Origin: Dasyornis broadbenti
Lineage: Eukaryota > Chordata > Aves > Passeriformes > Dasyornithidae
Direction of reading: 5' to 3'
DNA length: 64,000 nucleotides
NCBI GenBank assembly: GCA_013397935.1
Contig: VZRN01000755.1
Coordinates: forward strand, 294,209 to 358,208
Each line of letters opens with the position of its first letter. The stretch's first letter is position 1. Positions 1 to 13,938 of this stretch are shown one piece after another. The notes beneath the pieces are model-generated. The model was not told where the DNA came from and did no database searches. It worked only from the letters and a program-made list of their open reading frames with translations. The translations under genes and the position numbers were made by a program.

Positions 1-26
1 AAATGAAAAAAACATTTTATTACTTG

Positions 27-55
<29 letters not shown>
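27..55. repeat. A29 homopolymer
   Basis: Uninterrupted run of 29 A. Confidence 0.97.
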
Positions 56-57
<2 letters not shown>

Positions 58-2196
58 CAGATATTTCCAGATAACTAAGAGACAGCTTGACAGGGAATTG
101 TTCCTGTATTTGCTTCTGAACCAAGCAGTAGATTCAGCAAGCTCAAGGAACCATTTTTCTCAATTTAATTCACTTCAATGCGCTAAAAACAGTATGTAAA
201 ATCCTTACAGCAAAATGAAGGAAAGATATGTTAAGATCTAAAGAAAGCAAGGAAAAGTTAAAAAGTACAAATATTTCTTGGCATAACATCAATGCACTTC
301 ACTTGAATTTGATGGGTAAAATGTGTGGGAGAAAGTGAAGTCAGAGCAAAATCAGAAAGACACAAAATTATACTCATTCAATTTGTACAGTTGCAAACTA
401 CAAAGCACGGCAACCTCAGCCTCTTTTCCACCCAAATGCATCTTAAACCAAAATTACAGTGAGTTCACATGAAAATATAAATGTGAACACACTAGGACAA
501 GTGAATGGCCTTCACAGGGCTCAGAGCTTGATCCAAAGTAAGGTGGTGCAAAGTCTCTCCTTGACCAAGTACCTAAATCAGAGACTGACTGAAGTTCTAT
601 ATTTGTGCTAAATTTCTTTGTACTTTAGAAAAAGATAGTAATGTAGTGTCTTGGCAGGAGATACCAGAGTTTCATTCTCTCCATGCTTCATAATTTACAT
701 GGTTTTAAATAGCCATAGTTTGCTTTTCAGGGTGTTCTGTTGACTAGAGCTAGATTTAAAATTAAGAGGTTATGGCAGGAAAGAAGGTTTTGTTTGAGGT
801 TTCTTTTGATCACAAGACATCTCCTCTTGGCAGTGAAAACGCAGCACAGGCAGCAAAACTGCAGTGAAAGTTTGCTTCCAATTCCAGGAGGAACTGGAGC
901 CCAGTCATCAAAATGCATCACGTGCGTGTTTACGGACCTGAAACATCGCCATGAAAGGCTGGAGGTCGCACTTTACAACTAGAGGCTATCTACTGGCTCT
1001 GTCGTGCTGAAGCTTCAAAAATTTCAGCTTTTTTAAAACTGCATATGCAGCAGTCTTGCCATAATTCAGGTTCTTTCATTCCTGCAGCAAATGTCCTTTC
1101 ATGTCGTCCTTTCGACATTTTTGTTACATCAGAAGTCTGCGTGTCCTCAGCCACCTTATTCTGCAAACCTGATAAAACCTGGTGATGCATCTTGTACGAA
1201 ATAAAAACATCGCTCACACACGATTCCCACTAAAACCTGCTTTGTGTTTTGCCCTGTTTTTAACGGGTGTCTTTACTTTGCATCCAGAATCAGAAAGAGT
1301 TCACCTGCAGGGTCCCAGCACGGTGTCAATCAAAGCCCAGCAGAAAAGCCTGACTCAGTAACTCTGTGCTTTTAAACCCAAACCGGGAGCTTTGTCTGCT
1401 GCAGACATTTGGTTGGGATCCCTGCCACATTCTACTGCACAGAGAGTCGAAATTATCTTGTTGGGGTTTTTTTAATCATCATTAGAGGCAATTTTATATG
1501 AATGACAGTAACCAAAGTGAATCATTTATCAGCTCCCTCCCAAGCTTAATTGACCCCACTAAGGCTGTTAACATGGGCACCTAATTATTACCAAATTACC
1601 TTTGATAACACAAGTCTGGCCTGGATAAGTCTGCAACAGGGAAGGGAGCAGAGAGCAAGGCTAAGCAGGAAGATGGATCTTAGCAGGAGGCAATTCATGT
1701 AAAACAAAAAGAGAGGATAAAACCACGCAGCTGGACAGTGGAACCACCTCCTACTCCCACCATGATCTGTCTCCAGCGTGACAAAACTTAACGGAGTGCC
1801 TGAAACAGCTCTCAGCTGGGACACCCTGCGGGCTGTGAAGCACAAAGCCAGGGGGTGAGCACCTCCCTGGGCAAGGCACTGGAGCAGAGACAGGAGCTGG
1901 TTGTCACTCAGGGTGTGTAACAGCGAGCATGACCACAAACCCTGTGTTTACACAGACACTGCCTCTGCCTCGGGAGAAGCAGAGCTGTCACAGGCACCCC
2001 GGTGTCTCGCTCGCTGTCTCACAGATGTTCCTTTCAAACGATGCAACTGGTTCCAGGGCCTCGCTGTTTGCCACGGCAGGCACCGCCAGATGCTCTGCTG
2101 CCAAGGGAAGGGAAGAAGGGAGGGAGTTTCACCGACACTGGGCGAGTTGCTACGGGTGGTAACCAAGGGACAGCTCAGCCCAGCGGGAACCCGAAG

Positions 2197-2223
2197 GAAT
2201 GAATGAATGAATGAATGAATGAA
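2197..2223. repeat. (GAAT)6 microsatellite
   Basis: Six perfect gaat units plus gaa. Confidence 0.97.
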
Positions 2224-5200
2224 GCAGCTGCAAGGCAGGGACTGGGAGGAAGCATCCCACAACACCCTCACACCTGGCACCTTCACAAGTGGGTCTCTTT
2301 CCCCTGACTTATCATTCTCACCCCTGCTTTTCTGATATTTGCAGTCAGAAATGTTCCCTCTGGATAAAGGCACTGTTTCAGTCGCCTTTCAGAAGTCAAT
2401 TCAGAAATTAAATATTTGAGGCATCAGGTTAGCTCTCCTTTTCCTGAATCTTGTTCCCCAAAGAAACTTAATTTAACTAATGGCAACTAAAAGTACTTTG
2501 TGTAAACAGTGGGGCTGGCCAGATTTGCTGTTACAGGTTTCAGTGGCACAGTTTCACAATGGTTTCAGACTGTGCATCAGACATAAGTAGCACTGACTCA
2601 CCACCACCTCTCTGTTTAGCCCCATAAATGCAGTTCTAAAGATATCAATTCACTTACATTCAAGTATTTACTTTTTTTTTTTCTGATGGAGATTAATGCA
2701 GTGTTTTCTTCCTTTCGGAAACTGGAAGTTGTAGATACACTTTACCTGGCACTCACCTTTCACCATTGATTTTTTTCTGCCCTTGAAATGTATCACAGGT
2801 TGAGATGATATTAAATTCGAGCATGATTTTGTAGCCTGTTAACAAATACAATTGTAGAGCTTTATGGGCTAGTCCCTGAAAGGCAAACACCCAGACTAAA
2901 TTACATTACCACTCTCGGGAACAAACTGCTCCACCCAAGGAGAAACAACAGAAAAAAGACAGAAGCTGAAGCTGTCCCTTCTTAAATGCAGACAATGAAC
3001 TTTGACAAACTTTGCGTGGGGCTGAAGGGACCATCTCAGTTTATTTACATTCCACTCAGTCCAGGCTTTCTGGTTCACGTGCTTAAATCTGAGAGACCCA
3101 GGGCTCTGAAACGCAGAGCCTTTGGAGGGAGCAGAGGGAGCTGCACGGTTGTAGCTGCCATTCACAGCGAGCACATAAAACATCACCACTCCCCACCTGC
3201 TTTTTCTCCCCCTGCTTTTCTCTTCCAGACAATTTCCCTTTCCTGAGGAAAGTGCATTTCATTATTCTTCCCTTCAGGGCTGATGTTTCACCTTTCCCTT
3301 GTCTCTGCCACCCAGCAGTGCTTATTGAATGATGCCTTTTCCAGAATGGCAATAAGTTCAGGTCGGTGCTGTACATTAAAGGAGGCAACTCCAGCCCAGC
3401 ACAAAATGTGAATTACGTCAGTGGAAATGCAGGTGGACAGACAGGATACTCTGAGCTACATCTTCCCTACATGGCCCCATCTTCAGAGGGACCTACAGGA
3501 AAGAGGTGCTAGGACCCTGTGAATGAGACAGCAATAACCAGACTCCAGAAACTGCCTTCCACCTAAACCACAGACTCACAAAATTATAAATTCTTTCTTC
3601 TTCCACCCAGGACTACATTATTTTAACCATGAAAAAACACCACTCAAGCAGTCACAGCCATCACACGACAGGATCCACTATCAGCAGAGACACGTGAGAA
3701 ATTACCACAAGGGAATTTAGAAGGAAGGCTTAGGATCGCTTCCTTAATTAAAAGATTTCCAGAAACACTGTTGCACGTATCCTAATTAGGATGTCTTTTT
3801 CCTTATATTAAAAATATAGCACCACATTCCAGTAACCACCACTTTTGGAGATTGACACCTTTTTGATACAAAAATCTAATCTGTGGGGCAATGAAAAGGT
3901 AACGGAGCTAAACTTCAACACATTTATTTTCTCCTGTGTCCTCTGGAAAGAAAAGCTCTCCCTAATAAAACAAAAATGTATTTGGAGTCTAAAGCCACTT
4001 TGAATTTAGTCCCAGTACACCGTCAGGCCCACAGCAGTCATCCACAAGGACACCAGAAAGTTAAATTTAGGTTGTTAAGTGCCAAGACCCTGTTCCCATG
4101 TGTGCCCGTGTAGGACACGGCAGCGGGAGGCTCCATCCCTGAGAAGTGGTGACACAAAATCACCCAGCACGCTCAGCAGGCTCAGACAAATCCCATCCTA
4201 AAATGATCTGCATCATCTGCTCTCATGTAGAATGCGGATTTTATAACTCTCCTCAGCGGGCCAGATGGAGTTCAGTTTGGAAAAGCAGGAAGCAATCTGC
4301 GTTCCAAATTTCTTTTCCATAGGTGTGGGATGGAAATGTATCGATCACCCACTGTTGGTTCCTGACGCAGCTCCAGCGAGCTTGCACTTGAAGGGATGTT
4401 TATGGATTCAAAGAACACCAGAACATACCTGGAACTTCCTTAGGAAATGCATTCTCTTGGAATGCCCGAGCAGAATGTGTCAATTTGGCAAACACTGTCC
4501 TAAGCTCAAACCACGATGCAGGCTTTGGGTGTTTTCCATCAGAATTCCAAACGGGTCTTTCTCTGAACCAGCTGGAAAATCCTGCACGGTCAGCACAGCC
4601 ATATCATCTAACACAAAACTGCTGGACAATCATGAATTCCTGATTTCATCAGGCAAAAATCGAAGGGCAAAGGATCATCCCACATTTTGTAGCTGCACGG
4701 AGTGCAGCTGAGTTTTGACTTTGAGGCTGCAACACTGCAAAATCAAAGTAGCGGAAGCTTCTTGGTTCCCCTCATTAAAAAATAAAACCAAATGCTTGAT
4801 TAATATTCTATTAATATCACTAATTCCCCGTCTTTATCTAACAGTGCTCCTGAATACATAGAAAATAGATGACATAAAACATGACCTCAAGGAGATACAT
4901 ATGCTTGCATTATGGAGACATGCATTTACACTCCGAAACTTCATTAAAAAATAATCAGTTCTGAAGCTGAGAGGTAATACATCTAATTAGAAATATGTCA
5001 GAAGCAAATCACTACTTTAAGAAGTTTGTAGTTGTGCAATACTTTGTACATTTATAAAAACAGTAATATTTTTGTTGAAAATATGTCAGAAGTGAAAGGT
5101 TTTATTTTATAAAATAAAATTATTTTACCCATTTGAAGTTTTATTTCAGGTGTAACATTTCCAAGTTTTGGCAAAGCTTACTGAAATAAGATAAGAGAAT

Positions 5201-7030
5201 GAAGAAAACCAGCAAAATTTAATTTATTTTCTTTAAATAATAGCCAGCAAAGGTTTATATATTAATTGCAGAAATAACCCCCATTCTCTACCAGGACAAT
5301 AAAACGCTGACAATTTTCCTAAATTAATCTATAGTAATGTTACGAAGAAATACAAGTTTAAAAAAAATCATACTCAGCATTTTCTTACATGCCTCCTTCC
5401 TGGACAGAAGAAAACTCTTAACATTTTTAATTCTCTAATGTAATACAAGCTCAGTATTATGCATTCTGAAAGGAACTGTGTATATTAATATTTCTGATGT
5501 CCACCAGATGGCAAAATATCAGCAACCACCACCTTTAATCTTGACACTTGATTCATTTAAACCCCAAAGTAATTTTTTCCTTCTTGTTTCCAATATCCAC
5601 TTTCTATTTCATTGGAGAGCAGGATTAGCTTTACCTTTTGGATGTTTTCTGTCTATTATCTGCTTGAAAGCCAATTTCATCTTCGTCAGGTCTCGATACA
5701 ACAAAGCACAATAATGTTACTATCCTTTAAATAGTCCTTTGAAGACAATTTCTTCGCCACTGAATTTTTTTTTTTTTCTCCAAGAGCACGCTGGTGCTAC
5801 TGTTCCCAAATTTGCCAGCACATGTTAGCATACTGTGTACTCAAATCTCTTAGCAACAATATCTTAGTGTCTAACATTTCCCTTCTTCCAACTATGATTC
5901 ACGGAGCCATCTGTAGTCAGATATTGACAAGCAGCATCCTAAAATAGGCACCTTACATTTGCTCAACAACTAGTTTTAGCATCTGAAAATATAAATTATG
6001 GGGAGAGGGCCAATATTTCTTTGAGGCTCCTCAGCGTTCCCTGGATCATTTCAGCACAGTTTAAACAAAGGCTTGCCACGAGCGCTTCGCCTCGATATCG
6101 AGGGCAAAGTATTCCCACTTTTCCAATCAGCAGCTCCGCTTACGTAACCCTCTGAGCAATCCCAGGCTTCCCTGGTGAGGACCACCTCACACTGGTGCTC
6201 AGGCTATTTTTGATAGTAACCGAAGACTAGGTTTTCAAGCTCCCAGATCCCAGCGTTTTTCACACCCTTGGGAGCCTCAGGCTCCCAAGGGAAGCATCCC
6301 ACGATGGGTGGGACAAGGTCAATGTCCCAGCTGGGCGAAGACAAAAGGACTTCTGCCGTAGGAAATGCAACAATATCCCGCATTCGGGAAGAAAATTTAC
6401 AACCACAGCCTCCCCAGCACTGCTTTTGCCTCCCAAAACTCTTAGCGAGCTTGCACTCAGAAAATACGGCATCTTCTTTTCAGCTGCAGCGAATTAACTC
6501 TTAGCAGCAAAGACTTCGCGTAACCCGAGTTATTCGTGGCAATGCAGAGCACAATTTTGTACAACTTAAAAGAATAGTGCTGTACTAAAAATGTTGATTT
6601 AACAGGAAGAGGAAATGTTAATTTAAAATAATCATATGCAGCAGAATACATTATCTAGGAAGAGTTGATAGTATGGCTTTGGAACCATCTCGAGTGTGAG
6701 GAACACACTTCCACCCCAGTGAAATCAACAGGATTTCATCCACTTCAAAAGGAACGGGGATTTTACCCTCAATACTTTACAGCAATTAATATTCTTAAAA
6801 CAAGCAAACACACAACCACATGCAGCCAAATACAGCTGGACTTCATCAAAAAAAGTACACTGCAAGCATAATGGTGCTGGCACATTTTCCTTGCTAAAAT
6901 GCTGGGTTTGCTTGCAAGAGATTTCACAGCCCCCATGGGTCTTCTGGAATACACTCAGTAGCCAGGAAGCTGTGCCAGAGCTGAGTGAATTCCAGTCAAA
7001 ATGAAGGAAGGGCCATCATTTTGAATGACC

Positions 7031-7052
7031 TCTTTTAGGTCTCTTTTAGGTC
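7031..7052. repeat. 11-bp perfect tandem duplication
   Basis: tcttttaggtc occurs twice back to back. Confidence 0.95.
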
Positions 7053-7804
7053 CTGCAGCGCTGTCTTAGCAAGACTGGAGAACACCTAAAATGCCTGCAG
7101 GCACCTTTCTTCATTTTCCAGTCTTTCTTCCTAAGGTTTAAAAGGCAGAACCTGTGTTTTATTCTCCACTGTCCCTTCACGAATACGCACAACTGCATTC
7201 TTAAAATTTAACCACTCTTGTTCATGAATTAGCCATGACTGAATACCTCCAGATTAAACTAAGCCTGCGTGGACACCAAGATAAAAAATGTAAGTCCTTT
7301 CCTCACAACATGGGAGCAAATCACTTCTAAATCATCTCGCTCCCTCGGCTTTGAAATGCAAACTTAACTCCTAGGACAAAAGGAGTCGTTGTTATGCAAG
7401 AACCAGCTTGACAGGAAGTGTTGAACTGAATACACCAGCAAGGCGAGCAGAGTTACAAGGAAACATGTCAGGAAGCCTAAAAAGGAACATGCAGGCAAAT
7501 CCATCCCAGGCACAACTTCGCTGCTTCACGGCGTTCTTTGATTTTCTCCTGTTTCTTGTGAGGAGAAGTAACTCAGATTTTTAAGTTATCCTACTCTGTA
7601 CAGGCTGTATTGAGCCTCCTCCATGGTCACTGCACGTATTGGGAAATTTCACGTTTCTACCAATTTTAAAAGTAGAGATATACCTTCCATCTTCTTCCTG
7701 CTTCTCTGCCAAAATGCCACCCTGCAAGTTATCCTCAAGCACGACGAATTTTTCTACACTCGTGTTTTAATAATTAAAACGAAGCAGGAAAAGCTCAGTG
7801 TGAG

Positions 7805-7819
7805 ACACACACACACACA
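7805..7819. repeat. (AC)7 microsatellite
   Basis: Seven AC units. Confidence 0.95.
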
Positions 7820-9300
7820 TTTACAATTGCAGGCTCATTCCTCAGGAAAATCTAGCTCAAGCTGGAAAGAGCCACCAAAAGCCAGTTATTACATAATCCT
7901 CATTACTGCTACATGGGCGAGCAGCGGATCCAAAGAAGTATTTACTAAAAGCAGATAAAGCCAGGTTGCGGCATCAGATGAAGCAGATACGACACAGCCA
8001 GCAACAAAATTGACTTAATTTTCTTCGTCCCCTCCAATAATATGCTAAATCAAAAAGCCATGAAATGCAATCTTCTCAAGCTGAACTCTCCCAGAAAAAG
8101 GCTGAGAACGTGTGCTGTTTGCTAGATTTTTGTTTTCCTTGGCACTACAGGAAAGGTTGGGCTGTGCAGAGAATTCAGCTCAAGGGTTTACAGATCTGTG
8201 CTGCTGTAGAGCGTGAAAGCTTCCATCTCTCAAGGCAGCCTTACCTCATGGAAAAGCCAAAACCCACCACGTTAGCAGCTTCTTCCCCAAACACTTTTCA
8301 GAAAAAATGTCTTCCTACTCACAGCAGACAGACACTTCCCACTATTTCACAGCAGAAACTTTAGGGGATTCAATTTTGCAAACACTTAATAATATAGTGC
8401 TGCTTCAACTGCTAAACCAAATGGCTGGAAATCCTTTTGGAAAGCCCTCAGGATAAAATGCATCGGGTGAATAAGACCCTGTGATTATTTTACCTAATAC
8501 ATTCGGTGGCTCCATTCCAAACTCTGTGGGTTAACTACAATAAAACCTTTGGAAACAGCAGTCTAGCAATAATCAATGCCAATAACATACTCTGATGGAG
8601 GTGGGATTGCCAACTGTGTGCCAGGAATGCTCCCTCCAAATGGCACTGGAAGCAGATGCTAAGTCTGTCCTAGAGGCACGGCTCCTACATTTTTATAAGG
8701 AACAAGAACTTGGGTGTTGCCAGAAGATAATGCTGAGTAGCCCTTTTAGAAATGCAAAGGCGAGAGATGATGCCACCACAGCAGCCAGCCATCATCACTC
8801 CAAGCACGAATCCATTCCTGCAGGCCCGAGGCGCCCACGAGTCCCACTCACGGGTTATTTTACCCAAACTGAATGGTATTAGCATCTCAAAACAACAGTT
8901 TAAATTAGGATTATACAAATCTCCACTGCCTCCTGCAACTTCACCCACGACAACTAACCGTGTCTGAATCACACACGAGCCTTTCTTACTCTGAGGCAAG
9001 AGCCGGTGGTGACCCTGACAATTCCGTTTGCTTAATTTGTTCCCTTTTGTAACTTCCTTTCGGTTGCTTCTGAACTCCTTTTTTGGATGGAAAAACAAAG
9101 ATTGGGTCCTAACTACCTCACAGATTCCATTTCTCGCAGAGAAATTGGACTGCCTGTCCAATCCTGAGGCATGTCTGGACACCCCAGTCTGAGCAGGGAA
9201 AGAACGGGGAAGAGGGGAAAAAAGGGGTCTTGGATCATTTACATGGAACACAACACAACAGATGGTCACATGGAGACTCCTCCATAAATTTGCTTTTGGG

Positions 9301-9319
9301 AAAAAAAAAAAAAAAAAAA
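9301..9319. repeat. A19 homopolymer
   Basis: Run of 19 A. Confidence 0.95.
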
Positions 9320-9736
9320 GAAGACACATCCTGCAGTTAAGTATTTTTAGCATCTCCAAGCGTGGCAGTATTTTGCCTTTCTCAATAAAAGGTAGTAATA
9401 TAATTTAATTCTTTTCTGCTTTGCTGCATTACTTCCATTTGGCTGCTTTTCTGAAAAATGACAGGGTTAAAACAAAGGTCAGGAGTGACCAGCCAGCACC
9501 AAGAAAGCCATCCCTGAGTCAGGAAGAATTGATTTAACTCCATTCTGTATCCATATGTATTTTTCTGCTCCTGTATCTCTTAATATCCTCAGGAATATTT
9601 CATTTGCCATCACTTTTCCCAATACCAATTTCTCCCCTTTTAATTTTTCCCCTTCCTTTTCATTATTATTATTTTAATTTTGTCTTTTTAAGAAGTTGTG
9701 TTGAGTGTGCCTACATATACACACACACTCATATAC

Positions 9737-9755
9737 TTTTTTTTTTTTTTTTTTT
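9737..9755. repeat. T19 homopolymer after a short AC-rich stretch
   Basis: Run of T preceded by acatatacacacacactcat. Confidence 0.93.
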
Positions 9756-12700
9756 AAGGAAAAATCAATAGTTTGTTCTGGAATGGTCACTTGTATAGAA
9801 CAAAAAAAGAAAAAAAGGTATGAGTAAGTTCCATTATCTGACTTAAATCAGGAGAAAAGCTGGAAAAAGCTTGAAGTGTGACTAAAGGCAGAATGCATCA
9901 TGAGCTCATAGCTGTATTTTTTGCCAACAATACCCAATATTCGGTGATTCATTCTTCACACAGGTGCTTCAGGAAAGGAATTAGGATGAAAATAAATACA
10001 TGGAAAAAGCAAAGTTTTTCTGTAATTCATAAGCTCCATGAACACAATGGTTCCATATTTTAACATCATGACAGAAGGCATTATTTTATATTTGTGAAGA
10101 TGCCTTTTTGAGGCACCTGATAGAGATTTTTGGGTTTAAAATTAACTTTCTCACCCTTTCCGAAAAGGAAAAGTTAGAGACAAAAAATCAAAAAAAACCC
10201 CACACCTTAGAAGAATTTCTTGTCCTTCGCCTGTAAATTTCATCCAAAAGAGGGAAATTAAAAATCCCAATAACCTAAATCCATGGTTTTAGCTCCCACT
10301 CCTGATTTTGGAGCTTCCATATTTGAGTCAGTCCAGAAACCAGTTCCCACTGCCAGGTTATTAAAGTGGAGATCACCAGCAGCACACAGGGCAATTAAAG
10401 AAAATAAAACTAAACAACACAACGGGGGAGAGGGGACAGGGAGGGGTGGGTCAGCAGAGTTTTTCAGCGTGAGCAAAACAACACATGTTTTCCCTCACCC
10501 AGACTCCAAAAGAGCTGAATCATTTTGTTTTTCTGAACAACAGAGATGCCAGGCATGGAAAATTTCAGTTCAAATGATTCAAATCTGGCAAAAAAAAAAA
10601 AAAAGAAATAAAAATGTGAGCAATTGAAAATAGAGGCAGGGCTAATACACTGAAAGGAGCAATGCTACCTGCAGTGGACCTGGAAGATTGCTGCTCCTCC
10701 TGCAATCCAGGGAATGCAGGCACATGGATTATCCAGGCTGCTTTGGGACAGCAAAGGTCAATCATAAGGGACATCAGGGACACAAATCACCGTCAGGTAC
10801 AGCTCTGCCATTAAAAGGTGGCATTAAATGCCACCTCAGAATAGTTGTTGTGTACATTCAAATACATCTGCTCCAAAAACACCAATAATTATTAACACTG
10901 TTAGCTAAAATGGTGCCTTATTGACCATTTGAATTGTAAATAAATGCTTTATTGCCCATTTGAATTATTCATATGGAGCTGCTGATCACTAAAAGAGAAA
11001 GACACGATAAACAAGGTCTATGTTCCTTTTAACTTACGTTTCATTCCAACAGCTTGTAAACACTGCAAAAACTCAGATTTCTGAGCTGTTGGAACAATAT
11101 TTGCCAGATAGGCAATTAATTATTTTATGTTAACCTAGCAGCACAATAAATGTGTGGAAAAAAACTAAGTAGCTGTGGACAGTGATGGGATGCCATGGCT
11201 TTTCTGAAAAGGTTTTTCTGGAAGTTTTACCAATAAAATAAATACTAATAAAACAGTATCTAAGGTACTCAGATGGCCCAGATGGGCTGGATAAGTGATT
11301 AATAAGCAGAGCTGGCAATATAATAGAATGATGTGGCACAGGTTCCACCTCACCCTTCATTGCTAAAAATAAAATACAGGCAAATTTCTGCTGAGCTCAT
11401 GTTCTGCAGATTTCAGCGATGGGTGACAGCAGCTGTACCCAACACCGAGTGCTGGCTCCATGGAGCCCAGGAATGGGTCAGGATGAAACACATCCCTGCC
11501 GAGGCAGCTGATGCAGAGCGAGGTGCTTAACTGGGAAATGCAGCCAAGGTGTTTGATGTCCTCCACACCTGGCAGTGCCATTCCTGCATTGACTCTGCTG
11601 GACGCTGGAAAGGCAAAAAGGACACCCAGATGCCAGGTGTGCACAGTGTGGGATCCCTGAGTTAAGTGGCACAGAATTCAGCCCAAATTAGTTTTCCTTC
11701 CTGGAATCTGCTATATCCGTGCTTGTCTAACAAACGGTTTGGTAAGAAGTGAGCACATGCACATTTATTCTTTTGGTGGCAAAACTGCACCACATTCACT
11801 GGACACTGATGCCTGACACAAATTCTGCCGCTCGTTTTCATCCAAAGAAACAAAGCCTTGGCAGGCCTTGAAAGCAGCACACAGATTTCTCCATGTCTGG
11901 ATCCTTTGGTTCTTTACAGAACAGCACAGCTTTCATATCATCAATTTTCTGAGCAGCAGCTCCAAAAATCCTCCTTTTAGGTTGCTGAGGAAGGAACATA
12001 ATGGAGGTGACTCCAAGGAATAGATGCTGCAGCTACAACCACTCTCACTGTGTACATATGAGATGCCTGGATGTTCCTGCCTGCTGATTACATGAGCAAA
12101 CATTTTTAGTATGCAAAATCCTATTAACTCAAGGGGATTCTGCATAATTTTATAACAGCTCCACTCGTGGTGTTTGATCGACTGGGTCAGCAACAGACAG
12201 ATGGCAAAGAATTAATTCTAAGGCTGCTTTATTGCAGCACTGGGGTTTCCTCTACTCGCTCCACTTGGAAAAAAATAATTTTTTTCACATTCCCTTTTCC
12301 TGTTCTAAGAGGAAACTCTTCTGTGTGACATTTACCCTCCCCCAAAACATCCAAAAACAAAAAGAAAAGTTAACCTCCAAGACAGAAAGTAACAAAATAA
12401 TCTAATCCAAGAGATTACCTTGGAACACATCCCTCCAATAATTAGGAGTTTTTCTCTTGCTCCATTTTTTGATCGCTTCATAATTCTGAGGTGCAGAGAT
12501 AGGGATTAGCCAGTACTTAGTGAATTTGTGCTTAGCATGTATTTAGATGGCAAATTATTAGCGGTCTGAAAAGGGTGCCTAAAATTAAATTATCAATGCA
12601 CTGTTTCCCCAATTTGGGGGAAATGGTCCCAAAAGTAAACAATGATCTGGCTGGGATTTGCAAGCAGAACTGTTTAAGCTCTTGGGATGAACAATTTAGG

Positions 12701-13860
12701 CCCAGAAAACCTTCAAAATATGGAGGGAATTAAACTGATACAGAAATATTTGGGCTGAGGTTTTTTCTGAAAGCCCTGCAACTACAGGAGCCCTGTAAAC
12801 TTGGAGGACTGAACTCTGAGATCCACGTGGGTACAGCTAAAATTCCAACTGTTTCACTTTCCAAAGCATTCCTCCTTTAATCCTCTGCCAGCATCATCCA
12901 AAGTGGGTCAAGGAGGTAATGGGGACAACACACCAAGGAAAGATGAATCAGGATTTTTTTTTAGTTGAAAAACTCGATTTGGGAAAACAGCCCTTTCCTA
13001 TTCCACCACAGGACAGCTCCTTTTAATGGCACTGTGCCATTATCCTTCCAGAAGCACTGATTTTTGCAACTCAAAAAAAATTCTCATGGTTTGGATTCTT
13101 TTTTAAATATCACAGTTTCCATCCCTATTTCCCACATGCCACTTTGCATTAGGAATGTTTCTCTGACATCCAGGCTAATTAAGCCTGCTTCAGAAATGAG
13201 GGCTTGAGGTTGTCAGCCACACCTGACAACCTTTTGGACAAACCATTCTCTTCCATTTGGGTTTTTAATTACGCTTACTGAAAGTACTTTAAGATCAGGA
13301 AATAGGGAAAGAAGGTCTAGGAAATTTTGACTAATCCAAAGAAAGACTTCCATTTTCTTTTGAAGGTAACAGGTGACAGCTTCAACCTCGAACTGCCAGT
13401 GCAACAAGACAATCCCAGCCCTGAGGCTCTCTGGCCTCCCATCCAAGGAAGGAGGAGCTTCTTTCTGGTTAAATTAAGAGGGGCCAAGCAAACCCAAGTG
13501 CCCAGTCGATCCCTGGACCCCTCTTTCACGGATCTTGGATCTGTCTTACACGGGACTGGAGATGAGCACAGAGCAAGGCACATCTGACTACAGAACACCA
13601 AGGATTTCGTCTTTTGTCACCAACAGCTCGCAGAACGCTCAAACTCATTAGCAGTGTCACCAGGCCAGCTAAGAGGGTGGTTTCCTCTCATTCCTAATTA
13701 TTCCAGGACATCTTCACTTACTGAATCAGACAAAAGCCAAAGTTTTCACTCACTCCACACCTGCGTTCAGCCTTATGCAGTGACTTCTCCCCATACATGA
13801 AAATCTCACATGAGATTTTTCTTCCAAGTATTTCAGGGTGAAGAGGGATTTCCTTTTTAC

Positions 13861-13938
13861 CTGAAATGGAGACTGGCTGTTGTAATTCTTAATCTCCTTG
13901 TTGGCTCCCCGGAACAGCAGCACCCTTGCACAGCTCTC
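13861..13938 (-). CDS. SHANK2: SHANK2 coding exon 8 (ankyrin repeats, residues 343-368; last exon seen)
   Basis: A 78-bp exon (26 codons, phase 0 at both ends) with acceptor atcattttcag and donor cag|gtaaaaag. It encodes ESCARVLLFRGANKEIKNYN, then SQSPFQ. This follows ALYNQ of the previous exon exactly as in the Shank family, where the next residues are VAIIAGNFELAE. The exon carrying that continuation is not visible in 1-13860. Confidence 0.95.

Larger units (their letters stand above)
1..13860 (-). other. SHANK2: SHANK2 intron after coding exon 8 (incomplete)
   Basis: AT-rich sequence without any exon I can support. I looked on the minus strand for the family's next segments (VAIIAGNFELAEYIKNHK and the basic RRRRPPN stretch) and did not find them. 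It holds A/T homopolymers, a GAAT microsatellite and a short AC run. Open frames here, including a 224-codon one on the minus strand at 8685-9359, have low-complexity starts and no recognisable domain. Confidence 0.75.

Noticed and set aside
8685..9359. 224-codon minus-strand open frame
   Set aside because: It starts in a poly-T/Phe low-complexity stretch, has no recognisable domain, and lies in an intron. Best taken as a chance frame.
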